DNA from: Clostridiales bacterium GWF2_38_85
GTDB lineage: Bacteria; Bacillota; Clostridia; Oscillospirales; CAG-382
NCBI GenBank assembly: GCA_001797275.1
Contig: MGOY01000015.1
Coordinates: forward strand, 1 to 32,417
Direction of reading: 5' to 3'
DNA length: 32,417 nt
The notes beneath the pieces are model-generated. The model was not told the origin of the DNA. It ran no database searches and worked only from the letters and a program-made list of their open reading frames with translations. Each line of letters starts with the position of its first letter. The first letter of the stretch is position 1. The position numbers and the translations under genes are program-made. Shown piece after piece: positions 14,572-23,794 of this stretch.

Positions 14572-17472
14572 ATGAATACACAAAATTTAAATTTGGATAT
14601 ATTAAAAGATGTTATACCAAAAATATCAAAAAATAAAAAACGTTTAATAATGCCTAATAGTCCCTTTGAAGGATATTATATAGAAATATATGGAACAGAT
14701 AATATTCAAACAGTTGATATTCATGGTAATGTTTATCTTCCATTAATAGATACAATAGTAAATATAATATATAAAGTAGTTGATATAAATAATGAAAATG
14801 TTTTTATAAAAGCGAATTTTAATACTGCAATATTAATTAAAGGAAGATTTAAACAAGAACAAGGAGATAACGAAACTCCAGAAGTATTACCGACTTTGAG
14901 AGAATGGAAAGGTGGCAAAGAAACATTTGTTCTTCAAAATTCTGCTACAATAGTTATAAACAATAAAATATTAAAAGAAAAAGCTGGTATGTTAACGGAA
15001 TTTTTTATAAAACTCTTAAATATAAAAATAAATGTAGAAGAACGAAAATCGAAGAAAGGGGATATTTGTTTAGATTTAAATAATGATAATCTTGAACTCG
15101 GTGATGAAGGTTATTACCTTAAAATAACTCCTAATAGAGTATTTATTAGTTCATCTAGTGTAAAAGGTATTTTATATGGTGGGATAACAGTTTTACAAAT
15201 TATGTATACAAGCGATGACAAACGCACTTTGCCTTCAGGTATTGCTCGTGATTATCCAAAATATTGTGTTCGTTCAATAATGCTGGATATCGCAAGAGCA
15301 TGGATACCATTACAATATCTTGTCGATATTACAAAATATATGGCATATTTCAAGCTAAATAATTTGCATCTTCATATTAATGATTGGGGTGGTAATGGGT
15401 ATGAAGCATTCAGATTAGAGAGCGATTTCGAGGGCTTAGCTGCAGATGATGGTTATTATACAAAAGATGAATACAGAGCTTATCAGAAACTTGCATTAAA
15501 ATATAACATCGAAATTGTAACAGAAATTGATACTCCTGCACATAGTAAGTGCTTTAAAAAAATTAATCCAGTGCTTCCAATGATAAACGATACTCTTTTA
15601 GATATTAGAAAGCCTGAAATACTTGAATTTACAAAAAAATTAATTGATGAATATATTACCGGTGAAGATCCTGTTTTTACAACTCGCATTTTTGATATTG
15701 GTACTGATGAATTTCCTCGTGAATATTCAAAAGAAATGCGTGTTTATTGTGATGAATTGATACGATATATAAACGAAAAGGGTGGAAGGGCACAATTATG
15801 GGCATCATTTGGCGGTATTGACGGATATAACGGTGATACAGCAGTTTGCGGTAAAGCTAGAGCAAGTTACGCTGCTCCCGGTATGCAGGATTATGAAGTC
15901 CTTTTAAAATACGGATTTGATGTTATTAATGCTATTATGTTTCCGTTATATATTGTACCTGGTGGGAATTGGAACTTTGCTGATTATCTTGATTATGAAT
16001 GTGTATATAAATCATGGGAAGCAAATTGGTTTGATTCACAAGGCGAAATTAAAGCTTTACTTGGCGATCCACAATTTATCGGTGCTAAGGTCTGCTTATG
16101 GAATGACTTATATAATATGAACAGTGGTTTTTCAATATTTGATATATTTGACAGATTAAAAGGAGGAATTGTTTTAATATCCGAAAAAACATGGAGTGGT
16201 GAAAAAAGGAACGATCAATCATCAATCAAATTCGTACAAAAGGTTAGACAGTTTTGGAATTGTGCTCCAAGTGTTAATCCAGGAAGATGTGTTCAATCCA
16301 ATACAGAATTAATTTGTTCATATAATTTTACATATTGCAAAAACGGATTAATTACTGATCTATCTGAAAATGGATATGATGCAACTGCAATAAATACAAA
16401 GCAGATGCCGAATTCAATAATTCTCGATAAATCAGGATATATTTCACTACCATTTAATAGCATAGGCTTTCCTTATACTATATCAATTGATATGAAAATA
16501 AATATTGAACCAGGAATTAATGCTCTGCTTTTTAGTAGTATTGATGGCAAATTTTTTATTAATATAGATGGATCAAGTAAGTGTGGATTTAAACGAGAAA
16601 AATATTGCTTCATTTTTGATTGTGAGTTACCAATAAGTCAGATTTTTAATTTTAAGCTGAGTTGCAGCCAACGTGAAATAAAACTAATAATAAATGATGC
16701 TTATGTATATGATGCTATAAATCAATTACCACATACCAGAGAAGACTCATCAACATTTGTTTTACCTGTTGAAAAAATCGGGGTTGGACTAAATATTGAA
16801 TTAATTAAATTAAAAATATTAAATAAATATATGTCATATGATAATTTATTGGCAAATCAAAATTATGCACTTTTTTGTAAAGCAGAAGCATCAAGTTATC
16901 TTACTAATGACGGAAGATTTACTGCAGAAAAGGCTGTTGATGGAGTTGTAAACCGTGATAATCAACTTCAATTTTCCAAAGGGCATAATCAATGGTTGAG
17001 ACTTGATCTTGATCAAATAAGAGATATTAATAAATTTATAATAACATTTTCAGAGCATATACCTGAATATAAAATTTATATTTCATTGACCGGTGAAGAA
17101 GAAGATTGGCATGAAATATACCATCTTGCTGATGGGCTCCAAGGAGTAGAAACTACTGATATAATCGATATACCTTTATCAAAAGCAAGATATATAAAAT
17201 ATGAGCAGATAAGTATGTGGTATGTTGAATCACTCAAAGATTTCTACAGTGGTGGAATCGAAGAATTTGAAGTTTATGGATTCGTTTATGAATATTATTA
17301 TAATCTTATTAAACAAGCAGAAGAAAAGTTATTAATTATGGATAAAGAAGATTATATTTATATAAAAATTAATAAAATTAAAAATCAACTTGTAAAATAT
17401 CTTTTGAATAAAAGAATATATCAACGCATTCTTGATCAATTAACAGAAGCAATAATTGATTTTATAAAATAA
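14572..17472 (+). CDS. GH20 beta-N-acetylhexosaminidase-like enzyme with LamG and discoidin domains, no signal peptide
   Basis: A 966-residue glycoside hydrolase. Residues ~25-220 are a non-catalytic N-terminal region containing an Ig-like segment (GYYIEIYGTDNIQ) and the alpha/beta GH20b domain. The GH20 TIM barrel spans ~230-560: DIARAWIPLQYLVDITKYM, NNLHLHINDWGG, VTEIDTPAHS, and FDIGTDEFPREY with the catalytic Asp379-Glu380 pair of substrate-assisted retaining enzymes. The variant GTDE (not GGDE) is typical of the DspB/LnbB-like branch. A LamG-like sandwich follows (~605-765) and then an F5/8C discoidin domain (~765-905, with ASSYLTNDGRFTAEKAVDG). The likely reaction is release of terminal GlcNAc/GalNAc or an N-acetylhexosamine disaccharide. 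GGGAGAG precedes the ATG and no export signal is visible, unlike its paralogue at 23781. Confidence 0.85.
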   Translation: MNTQNLNLDILKDVIPKISKNKKRLIMPNSPFEGYYIEIYGTDNIQTVDIHGNVYLPLIDTIVNIIYKVVDINNENVFIKANFNTAILIKGRFKQEQGDNETPEVLPTLREWKGGKETFVLQNSATIVINNKILKEKAGMLTEFFIKLLNIKINVEERKSKKGDICLDLNNDNLELGDEGYYLKITPNRVFISSSSVKGILYGGITVLQIMYTSDDKRTLPSGIARDYPKYCVRSIMLDIARAWIPLQYLVDITKYMAYFKLNNLHLHINDWGGNGYEAFRLESDFEGLAADDGYYTKDEYRAYQKLALKYNIEIVTEIDTPAHSKCFKKINPVLPMINDTLLDIRKPEILEFTKKLIDEYITGEDPVFTTRIFDIGTDEFPREYSKEMRVYCDELIRYINEKGGRAQLWASFGGIDGYNGDTAVCGKARASYAAPGMQDYEVLLKYGFDVINAIMFPLYIVPGGNWNFADYLDYECVYKSWEANWFDSQGEIKALLGDPQFIGAKVCLWNDLYNMNSGFSIFDIFDRLKGGIVLISEKTWSGEKRNDQSSIKFVQKVRQFWNCAPSVNPGRCVQSNTELICSYNFTYCKNGLITDLSENGYDATAINTKQMPNSIILDKSGYISLPFNSIGFPYTISIDMKINIEPGINALLFSSIDGKFFINIDGSSKCGFKREKYCFIFDCELPISQIFNFKLSCSQREIKLIINDAYVYDAINQLPHTREDSSTFVLPVEKIGVGLNIELIKLKILNKYMSYDNLLANQNYALFCKAEASSYLTNDGRFTAEKAVDGVVNRDNQLQFSKGHNQWLRLDLDQIRDINKFIITFSEHIPEYKIYISLTGEEEDWHEIYHLADGLQGVETTDIIDIPLSKARYIKYEQISMWYVESLKDFYSGGIEEFEVYGFVYEYYYNLIKQAEEKLLIMDKEDYIYIKINKIKNQLVKYLLNKRIYQRILDQLTEAIIDFIK

Positions 17473-17491
17473 CAGAATTTGAGGTGGTAAA

Positions 17492-18919
17492 GTGTTTGTT
17501 GTAACAAAAAAATTATTTAAAATGTTAATTCCATTTTTATTAATATCAATATTATTAATATTTAATGCATGTTCAATTATTACTAATAAAAATAATAATT
17601 CTGATTTTATGATTGTTTCTCATATTGAATCGGCTGAAAGTATGACTTCCAAACCAAGCGGCGATTATCCTTATGTAACAGGCAGTTTCATTCAGCCATT
17701 TGCTTTAATGAATTTGAGTCAAGACCGTATAGCAATACATCTCAGCACACTTAAAGAAGTTGGTATTGATACAATTATTCTTCAGTGGTCAGCAATTACA
17801 CCTAACGGAATATTCCAAGATGTGTACTATCCATCAGAAAATTCTAAAACAAATCATACTGATAATTTTACTGCAAGTAATATTGCAATGATCGAAAACT
17901 TATTAAGTGCTGCAGAAAAACTTGGTATGAAGGTCTTTATTGGATTAAACAATGCAGATGAATGGTGGAATTTTGGTCCCACTAATAAGGCATGGAATGA
18001 AAAGCAAGCAGAAACAGGGCTTATTATAGCTCAAGAAATTTATGATTTGTATAAAATAAAATATCCAAATGCTTTACATGGTTGGTATTATGTTTGGGAA
18101 ATGTCAAATGGAAACATAATTAAATGGCCACAAGCTAATGGCGAATTGCTTAATCTATATCTCAATGGATTAACAAAGATCGACAGTTCTATGCCGATGA
18201 TGCTTTCTCCGTTCATTTGTGAAGTTGATGGAAGTGCAGAACAAACAGGAAACAAACTAAAAGAAATGCTTGAAGTTGCAAATTTTAGAAATGGTGATAT
18301 ATATTGTAGTCAAGATTCTATCGGTGCTGGATATATGAGTATAGATAAATTAGATAAATATTTTTCAGCAATAAACGATGCAATAAAGAATGAAGTTGGG
18401 CTTCAATTCTGGGCAAATAATGAAAATTTCATTCAAGCTACTTGGTCTGCTGCTTCAATTGATCGATTTGTTGCGCAATTAAAAATTGCATCTAAATATG
18501 TTACAGGATATGTTACTTTTTCATATTCACATTATTATTCACCTGATTTCGCTTCAACCAGTATTTATCACGAGATATATAAAAAATATTATTTGACGGG
18601 GAATTTACCTATTATTGATTGTCCTAGTACACCTGAGATAGCTATTAATATTATTAATGGTCGTGATGCTATTGCTGTTTCTATGACAATAATGCAAAAT
18701 ACATATGGCATAAAAGCAGTAGAAATTTTTATTAATGATAAGTTAATAGATACTATAACAAATGATCATATTGAAAGTAATTCTGAAATAAAATTAAGTT
18801 CATATATAAATTTAAGTGACATTGAGAAAAACGAATCCATACAAATCACAGCGATTGCTTATGATTTGAATAAAAATAAATCTCAAATAGGAAAGACAGA
18901 ATATACAAAAATAAATTAA
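17492..18919 (+). CDS. DUF4434 lipoprotein (putative TIM-barrel glycosidase-like), copy 1
   Basis: A 475-residue lipoprotein. The N-terminus has a basic start, a long hydrophobic stretch (MLIPFLLISILLIF) and the lipobox FNAC, with Cys as the acylation site. The body matches the DUF4434 family of glycosidase-like TIM barrels: GSFIQPFALMNLSQDRIAIH, VGIDTIILQWSAITPNGIF, a YYPS turn, LGMKVFIGLN, HGWYYVWEMSN, IYCSQDSIGAGYM and LQFWANNENF. Acidic residues at the ends of strands (WE, QD, NENF) suit a hydrolase site, but the activity is not established. The C-terminal ~100 residues look like an Ig-like domain (EIFINDKLIDTI, IQITAIAYDLNKNKS). GTG start, with GAGGTGG four bases upstream, 20 bases after the GH20 gene. 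Confidence 0.8.
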   Translation: MFVVTKKLFKMLIPFLLISILLIFNACSIITNKNNNSDFMIVSHIESAESMTSKPSGDYPYVTGSFIQPFALMNLSQDRIAIHLSTLKEVGIDTIILQWSAITPNGIFQDVYYPSENSKTNHTDNFTASNIAMIENLLSAAEKLGMKVFIGLNNADEWWNFGPTNKAWNEKQAETGLIIAQEIYDLYKIKYPNALHGWYYVWEMSNGNIIKWPQANGELLNLYLNGLTKIDSSMPMMLSPFICEVDGSAEQTGNKLKEMLEVANFRNGDIYCSQDSIGAGYMSIDKLDKYFSAINDAIKNEVGLQFWANNENFIQATWSAASIDRFVAQLKIASKYVTGYVTFSYSHYYSPDFASTSIYHEIYKKYYLTGNLPIIDCPSTPEIAINIINGRDAIAVSMTIMQNTYGIKAVEIFINDKLIDTITNDHIESNSEIKLSSYINLSDIEKNESIQITAIAYDLNKNKSQIGKTEYTKIN

Positions 18920-20352
18920 TGAGGATATCAACAATTATGTTATATCAAAATTATAAGTATTTAAATAATAAAAAGTATATGCTAATTTTTATTATATTAA
19001 TAATATGTTTTATATTTTTTTACAGTTGCGGTATTTTTGATAAAATAATTAGTAATGATTTATCAATAGAGCAAAGCAACAATATTATATCAGATGTGAA
19101 AAAAAAGGATTTTGCGATTGTTTCAGTAACTACACTCAGTAGTGAAAGTATTACTAATTTTTCCCGCGATAAGATGGAAACTTATATTCTAAATTTAATT
19201 GATGTAGGGATTGATACAATAATCTTATCAGAAACAGCAACAACACCATATGGTAATTTTAGCAATATATATTATCCATCCATAATGGCTGAATCTAACA
19301 AGCGAAGTGATTTTATATCAAATAAAGATGTAGTTGAAAATTTACTCTATACTGCTGAAAAGTTAAATATAAAAGTGTTTATTGGGCTTAATAATGCTCC
19401 TGAATGGTCAATCATACATGCGTCAAACAGTATATGGAACAGTACTCAATCAGAAATTGCTGCTAAAATGGCAACTGAACTTACTTCACTTTATAAAGCA
19501 AAATATCCAAACGCATTTTATGGATGGTATATACCTTGGATTATGTCAAATTCATATATTGTTTATCAACCGGAGCATAGTGCCGAACTGTTAAACCTGT
19601 ATATGGAAGCGTTACATAAGGTAGACTCAACGATACCTGTACTCTTTTCTACATTGCTCGAAAACAATTTCCCAGCAACAAAAACTGCTGAGGTATTTAA
19701 CACTATTCTACAGTCAGTAAAATTCAGTAATGGAGATATTTATTGTTGTATTGATGCTCTTGGAACTGGGACAATGCGTATTGATAGTCTTGATTATTAT
19801 TATAAAAAAATAGCTGAGATTATAAAAGCGAAGTCTGAGTTATCATTTTGGACTGGCTGTGAGACTTTTAATTATAGTAGTGGTAAGGGTACAGCGCTGG
19901 ACTGCTATGTTAATAAATTAAAAATTGCAAAAAAATATTCAGATATAATAGTCGCATATAGTTATACAAAATATTATGCACCTATAACCGGTGCAATTCC
20001 CTCAATTCACTTTTTATATAAAGATTATTATGAAACAGGAAATGTAGCAAAAACGATTGCCCCGGACATGCCAAAAATAAGTACAACGAAAATAAATGGT
20101 CAAAATGCAATATCTGTTATAATCAATTCTTATCAGCAAACATATTGTATTGATAAGATTGAACTTTATATGAATGATGAACTTATTAAAGTATTTAACA
20201 ATACAACTCGACTTTTATCATTCACAGAGTATAAAGTCAGTTATTTTTTAAGTCTCGATAATTTAAAAGATGGCTCTAAAATAATATTTAAAGCGATAGC
20301 ATATGATATTGCTGGCAATGAATCACAAATTGGTATATATAAATATACTTAG
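18919..20352 (+). CDS. DUF4434 lipoprotein, copy 2
   Basis: A 477-residue paralogue of the preceding gene, starting at TAATG, where the stop and start share one base, so translation is coupled. The N-terminus has a hydrophobic core (MLIFIILIICFIFF) and a lipobox-like YSC. The same landmarks recur in order: VGIDTIILSETATTPYGNF, YYPS, LNIKVFIGLNNAPEW, YGWYIPWIMSN, IYCCIDALGTGTM, LSFWTGCETF, and an Ig-like C-terminal domain (IELYMNDELIKVF, IIFKAIAYDIAGNES). Where copy 1 has WEMSN and QDSIG, copy 2 has WIMSN and IDALG. The possible catalytic Glu (WE) is replaced by Ile, while the final Glu (GCETF) remains, so copy 2 may bind rather than cleave. Confidence 0.8.
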   Translation: MRISTIMLYQNYKYLNNKKYMLIFIILIICFIFFYSCGIFDKIISNDLSIEQSNNIISDVKKKDFAIVSVTTLSSESITNFSRDKMETYILNLIDVGIDTIILSETATTPYGNFSNIYYPSIMAESNKRSDFISNKDVVENLLYTAEKLNIKVFIGLNNAPEWSIIHASNSIWNSTQSEIAAKMATELTSLYKAKYPNAFYGWYIPWIMSNSYIVYQPEHSAELLNLYMEALHKVDSTIPVLFSTLLENNFPATKTAEVFNTILQSVKFSNGDIYCCIDALGTGTMRIDSLDYYYKKIAEIIKAKSELSFWTGCETFNYSSGKGTALDCYVNKLKIAKKYSDIIVAYSYTKYYAPITGAIPSIHFLYKDYYETGNVAKTIAPDMPKISTTKINGQNAISVIINSYQQTYCIDKIELYMNDELIKVFNNTTRLLSFTEYKVSYFLSLDNLKDGSKIIFKAIAYDIAGNESQIGIYKYT

Positions 20353-20474
20353 TAAAACTATTATTGATAATATTAACAACAGATCAATTTAAACAAATAC
20401 ATAGCATTGATAAATTTTCATGGAAGAAATGGTTTCTACATTAAATTATATTTAAAATAAAGGAGTTTAATCAA

Positions 20475-21962
20475 ATGAAAAAAAAATCAAATCTATTCGC
20501 AGGGGTATTAATTTTTTCTATTTTATTTTTTCTAACAACAGCTTGTGTAGATAAAGACACAGAATCTGAAAATAATAATTCAACATCCAGTGAAGCCAGT
20601 GATTCGCTTTCTTTCCTGCCTGATGTTAATTATAACGAAGAAGAAATTATATTTCTTTGTGAAAATGATGGAACATGTAAGGCGATCTACGCCGAAGAAC
20701 TTGATAGTACCCTGATTAATGATTCAGTTTATCAAAGAAACAATATAGTCCAGGAGAAGTTGGGAGTTGTTATTAAATCATATTATGGTGACACTACAAT
20801 TACATGCCTTGATATGCTTAGAAATAGTATAAATAGTGGTTTAGATGAGTATGACATCGTCATGCCATATATGCCTGCAGCTGCAACCATGGCACTTGAT
20901 CAAAACTTATATGATCTTAATGAGATACCGGAACTTAATCTATCAGCACCATATTGGGATCAAAACGCTAATGAAGGTTTATCTATCGGTGGCAAGTTAT
21001 ATTTTACTGTTGGTGCAATGACCTATTCAGACAAGTCATTAACACTCACATATATCTTTAACAAGGATGTTGTTGAAGAAAAAAATCTTGAGAATCCATA
21101 TATACTTGTAAAAGAAGGAAAGTGGACGATAGATAAAATGATTGAACTTGCTAAACAAGTTACAGATGACAGTGATGGCAACGGTGTAATGAACTATAAA
21201 GATACATGGGGACTATTTATGAATACAAGCTGTGCAAGTGTTTATTACCTTGCAGCAGGCGAAAAACTTACATCAAAAGATAAATACGATTTACCTTTGA
21301 TTTCAGTTTATACGAAACGTGGTGTTGAAGTATTTAATAAAATATTTGAAGTGTATACTGATTCTACAGCAACAATTAAAATAGAAGGGTTTCATAGTGA
21401 TGCTATAGCAGCAGGCTATTCTACATGTTATGAAGCTGCAAATATCGCATTTGTAGAAAAACGTGCACTTTTTAAAACAATGAACCTTTCTGATTTAACT
21501 CCACTTGGCGAATATGAAGTAAACTTTGGTATTCTTCCTTACCCCAAATTTGATGAACAACAAACAAATTATTTTTCTCCTGTTAGCCTTTTCTATGTTA
21601 CACCCGTATGTATTCCGATTTCAAATAAAGAACCGGCAAAAGCAGCATATGTTATTGAAGCAATGAGTGCTGCATCTGTCGACACTGTTGAGAAGAGCTA
21701 TTATGATGTACTTTTAAAATTGAGACAAATTCAAGATGCAGAATCCAAAGAAATGCTTGATATCATATTTGCCAACAGAGTTTATGATCTGTCTATGATA
21801 TATAACTGGGGTGGGAATGATATGTTTGATCCAAATGGTGTATTTTGGTTTATGAATCAAATAGCTGATAGTGGCGTAAATACTTTTGCATCAACTTATG
21901 AATCACTTAAAGCTGCTATGGATAAAGGAGTAAGCGATACAATAGCAGCATTTTATTCTTGA
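20475..21962 (+). CDS. Extracellular solute-binding lipoprotein (sugar ABC transporter type)
   Basis: A 495-residue lipoprotein with a basic N-terminus, hydrophobic core and lipobox TTAC, then a Ser/Glu/Asn-rich linker. The body is a family-1-type solute-binding protein of the divergent Clostridia kind: EYDIVMPYMPAAATMALDQ, PYWDQNANEGLSIGGKLYF (the common solvent-cleft motif), TYIFNKDVVEEK, GKWTIDKMIELAKQVT, DGNGVMNYKDTWGLF, and INSNKEP-like ISNKEPAKAAYVIEAMS near the end. It would bind the oligosaccharide released by the surface enzymes and hand it to permeases. AAAGGAG lies nine bases before the ATG. No permease genes follow; an IS110 relic occupies the expected place. Confidence 0.85.
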   Translation: MKKKSNLFAGVLIFSILFFLTTACVDKDTESENNNSTSSEASDSLSFLPDVNYNEEEIIFLCENDGTCKAIYAEELDSTLINDSVYQRNNIVQEKLGVVIKSYYGDTTITCLDMLRNSINSGLDEYDIVMPYMPAAATMALDQNLYDLNEIPELNLSAPYWDQNANEGLSIGGKLYFTVGAMTYSDKSLTLTYIFNKDVVEEKNLENPYILVKEGKWTIDKMIELAKQVTDDSDGNGVMNYKDTWGLFMNTSCASVYYLAAGEKLTSKDKYDLPLISVYTKRGVEVFNKIFEVYTDSTATIKIEGFHSDAIAAGYSTCYEAANIAFVEKRALFKTMNLSDLTPLGEYEVNFGILPYPKFDEQQTNYFSPVSLFYVTPVCIPISNKEPAKAAYVIEAMSAASVDTVEKSYYDVLLKLRQIQDAESKEMLDIIFANRVYDLSMIYNWGGNDMFDPNGVFWFMNQIADSGVNTFASTYESLKAAMDKGVSDTIAAFYS

Positions 21963-22004
21963 ACATTATTATTTTAATAATGAAAATAAAAAAGGAGTAT
22001 TAGC

Positions 22005-22043
22005 TTGAAAGAAGCAACAAACATCACCATAAAAAAGGCATAA
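22005..22043 (+). pseudogene. First codons of a lost downstream gene
   Basis: AAGGAG precedes a TTG start encoding MKEATNITIKKA and then a stop, where IS110-type DNA begins (about 22040). A gene start with a strong ribosome binding site 40 bases after a solute-binding protein gene is what an ABC permease gene would look like, but only 12 codons survive, so this identification is inference from position. Confidence 0.35.
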
Positions 22044-22103
22044 GAAAATAGCCCTGCAATTAAGAAAATTTTGCAGAGTTAAAAGAAAAATCAGAAGTGG
22101 AAT

Positions 22104-22753
22104 CTAAGCGACAGTCAAACCTTGCTTTTCAAGGAATCTTGTAGCTTGCTTCACAGCTATAGACAATTGCTTTTCCTTGAGCATTTCCGGCAGATCAACC
22201 TTGTAAAGGTCGGACGGATTCCAAACCTCTCCGGTAAAAATCATTTGGTAAATTGCAGTGAGAATCATTCGGGCAATAGCAATAATTGGGTAAGGGTGTT
22301 TTGAAATCGGTTTTTCTCACTGCTTTTCATAGAAACCAACTTGTAACGGTAGCGTGTAAACTCCCGAAGAATGCGAATTTCTTTTGATGGAATAAAGCTG
22401 CCGGGAACAAGTCCCAAACGGAACAGGTCGCCAATCCATTTAGAATCCTTGGTATCGTCCTTGTTGCCTTTTACAGCTTTGACCCATTTAGGGTTGGCAA
22501 TTGTCACACGGAGGCCGCGTTCCTCAAGAATGTTGAATACAGGCACCCAATACATTCCAGTAGATTCCATACAAACATCAAGACAGGTATTCATATGAAG
22601 CCAATCTGCGAAGTTGCGAAGGTCACTGTTGTAAGTCGAAAAGCGTTTCTTTTGGTAGCAGGGTTGAACACCATCCGTAGTAGAAATAATAGTTCCCACT
22701 AAAAAGGTTTTATGGACATCCACATCACAGCATACTTGATAAACAACTTTCAA
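22104..22753 (-). pseudogene. IS110-family transposase with large internal deletion
   Basis: The N-terminal RuvC-like DEDD domain is present: VCCDVDVHKTFLVG (first Asp), CMESTGMYWVPVFNIL (Glu), NPKWVKAVKGNKDDTKDSKW (the Asp pair). It runs to NRFQNTLT, where homologues continue for about 200 residues. Here the sequence jumps, out of frame, to IIAIARMILTAIYQMIFTGE and QATRFLEKQGLTVA, the C-terminal end of the same protein. The stop is at 22104. The C-terminal Tnp domain with the catalytic Ser is therefore missing. The TTG start at 22753 is favoured by AAAGGAAG seven bases upstream. A deleted, non-autonomous copy. Confidence 0.8.
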
Positions 22754-23040
22754 TTGTTTTCTTCCTTTAAAAAAATGTGAGTAAGAAGGTAGTGACTGAA
22801 TCATCGCACAATTTAACAGGTGCTAAAACAATTCTTAGTGTACGTGCTTAAAAGCAACACTTATTTGTGCTTGAACAGATGATTCCAACACTGATTGAAA
22901 TACTGTTTTTTGCGAGAAAGTGCATCTACGACTCCTCCTACCATGCGTTGTAGTGTACCTTCCTTCTCAGTAATAATTATATATAATAAAATTCGCTTGT
23001 CAGCACTCTTTCATTACTATTTGTGCTGACGCGTAAGCGG
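22754..23040. other. Non-coding DNA beside the IS110 relic
   Basis: No gene is visible here. In IS110-family elements the bridge RNA that pairs donor and target DNA is encoded in the non-coding end upstream of the transposase, which is this side. The stretch is about the right length to contain it, but I could not identify its two loops. It also contains the 5' region of the next operon. Confidence 0.35.
22994..23039 (+). promoter_or_regulatory. Hairpin upstream of the discoidin-GH20-ROK operon
   Basis: GTCAGCAC (22999-23006) pairs perfectly with GTGCTGAC (23023-23030). An outer CGCTT/AAGCG pair extends the stem across a four-base bulge. It ends only 18 bases before the ATG at 23057 and has no T-run. 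It could be an operator (for example for the ROK regulator) or an IS110 end structure. Confidence 0.4.
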
Positions 23041-23056
23041 TAGAATGGAGATTAAT

Positions 23057-23794
23057 ATGAAAAAATTTGCGAACACATTATTTATTATATTGTTATCTAT
23101 TTGTTTAATAACAATAGGAATCGGAGCGGAAGCAACAGAAGATATTGTTGATAAGGTAGCTGTTTCAATCGGGAAAACATACATATCAACAGGTACTCCA
23201 AGTATTGAGGCTGATGCAACTTACGGAGACTCAGGTAGTGAGATGACAGATGGTGTTGTAGGAGATGATACAAATGGTTCATCTTGGACTGCATACCAGG
23301 GCGAGCCAGCAGAAATTGTTATAGACTTAGAAAAAAGCATTGACAATCTTGTACAGTTTGATTATAATATTTATGTGTGGAAAGCAGCTGGTTTGAATGG
23401 TCCCCAAGATTTCACTATATATGTATCTGAAGATAATATAACTTGGACAAGTATTAATACCAATAATTATACTGATATTGATAACAATGATGTAGTTATT
23501 ACTCCTATATCAATAACACTTTCTGAAGGTGTTACAGCAAGATATATAAAGTTAGCGATAAACAGCCCTGTTTCGTGGACATGTATTGATGAAGTTACTG
23601 TATATCAAGCTTCAGACTCATCGGTAGCTATAGAATCTACTACTTCCACTACCAGTGAGAATGTTATTTCAGATATAAGTGACGCAATAACTCCTACTAC
23701 AGGCGATAATATTATTATATATTCGTCTATAATAATTACTTTATTATTAAGTTCTATTGTTGTAATATATAAAAATAAAAATGAAAAAAGCTAG
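23057..23794 (+). CDS. Secreted discoidin-domain surface protein with C-terminal anchor
   Basis: A 245-residue exported protein. The N-terminal signal (KKFANTLFIILLSICLITIG) is followed by one F5/8C discoidin domain (~residues 30-195): DATYGDSGSEMTDGVVGDDT, SSWTAYQGEPAEIVIDLEKS, DFTIYVSEDNITWTSI and ARYIKLAINSP. A Ser/Thr-rich spacer leads to TPTTGDN, a hydrophobic helix (YSSIIITLLLSSIVVIY) and the basic tail KNKNEK, the layout of a sortase signal although not the LPxTG consensus. The domain probably binds a sugar. The ATG at 23057 has GGAG six bases upstream. Its 3' end overlaps the next gene by 14 bases. Confidence 0.8.
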   Translation: MKKFANTLFIILLSICLITIGIGAEATEDIVDKVAVSIGKTYISTGTPSIEADATYGDSGSEMTDGVVGDDTNGSSWTAYQGEPAEIVIDLEKSIDNLVQFDYNIYVWKAAGLNGPQDFTIYVSEDNITWTSINTNNYTDIDNNDVVITPISITLSEGVTARYIKLAINSPVSWTCIDEVTVYQASDSSVAIESTTSTTSENVISDISDAITPTTGDNIIIYSSIIITLLLSSIVVIYKNKNEKS

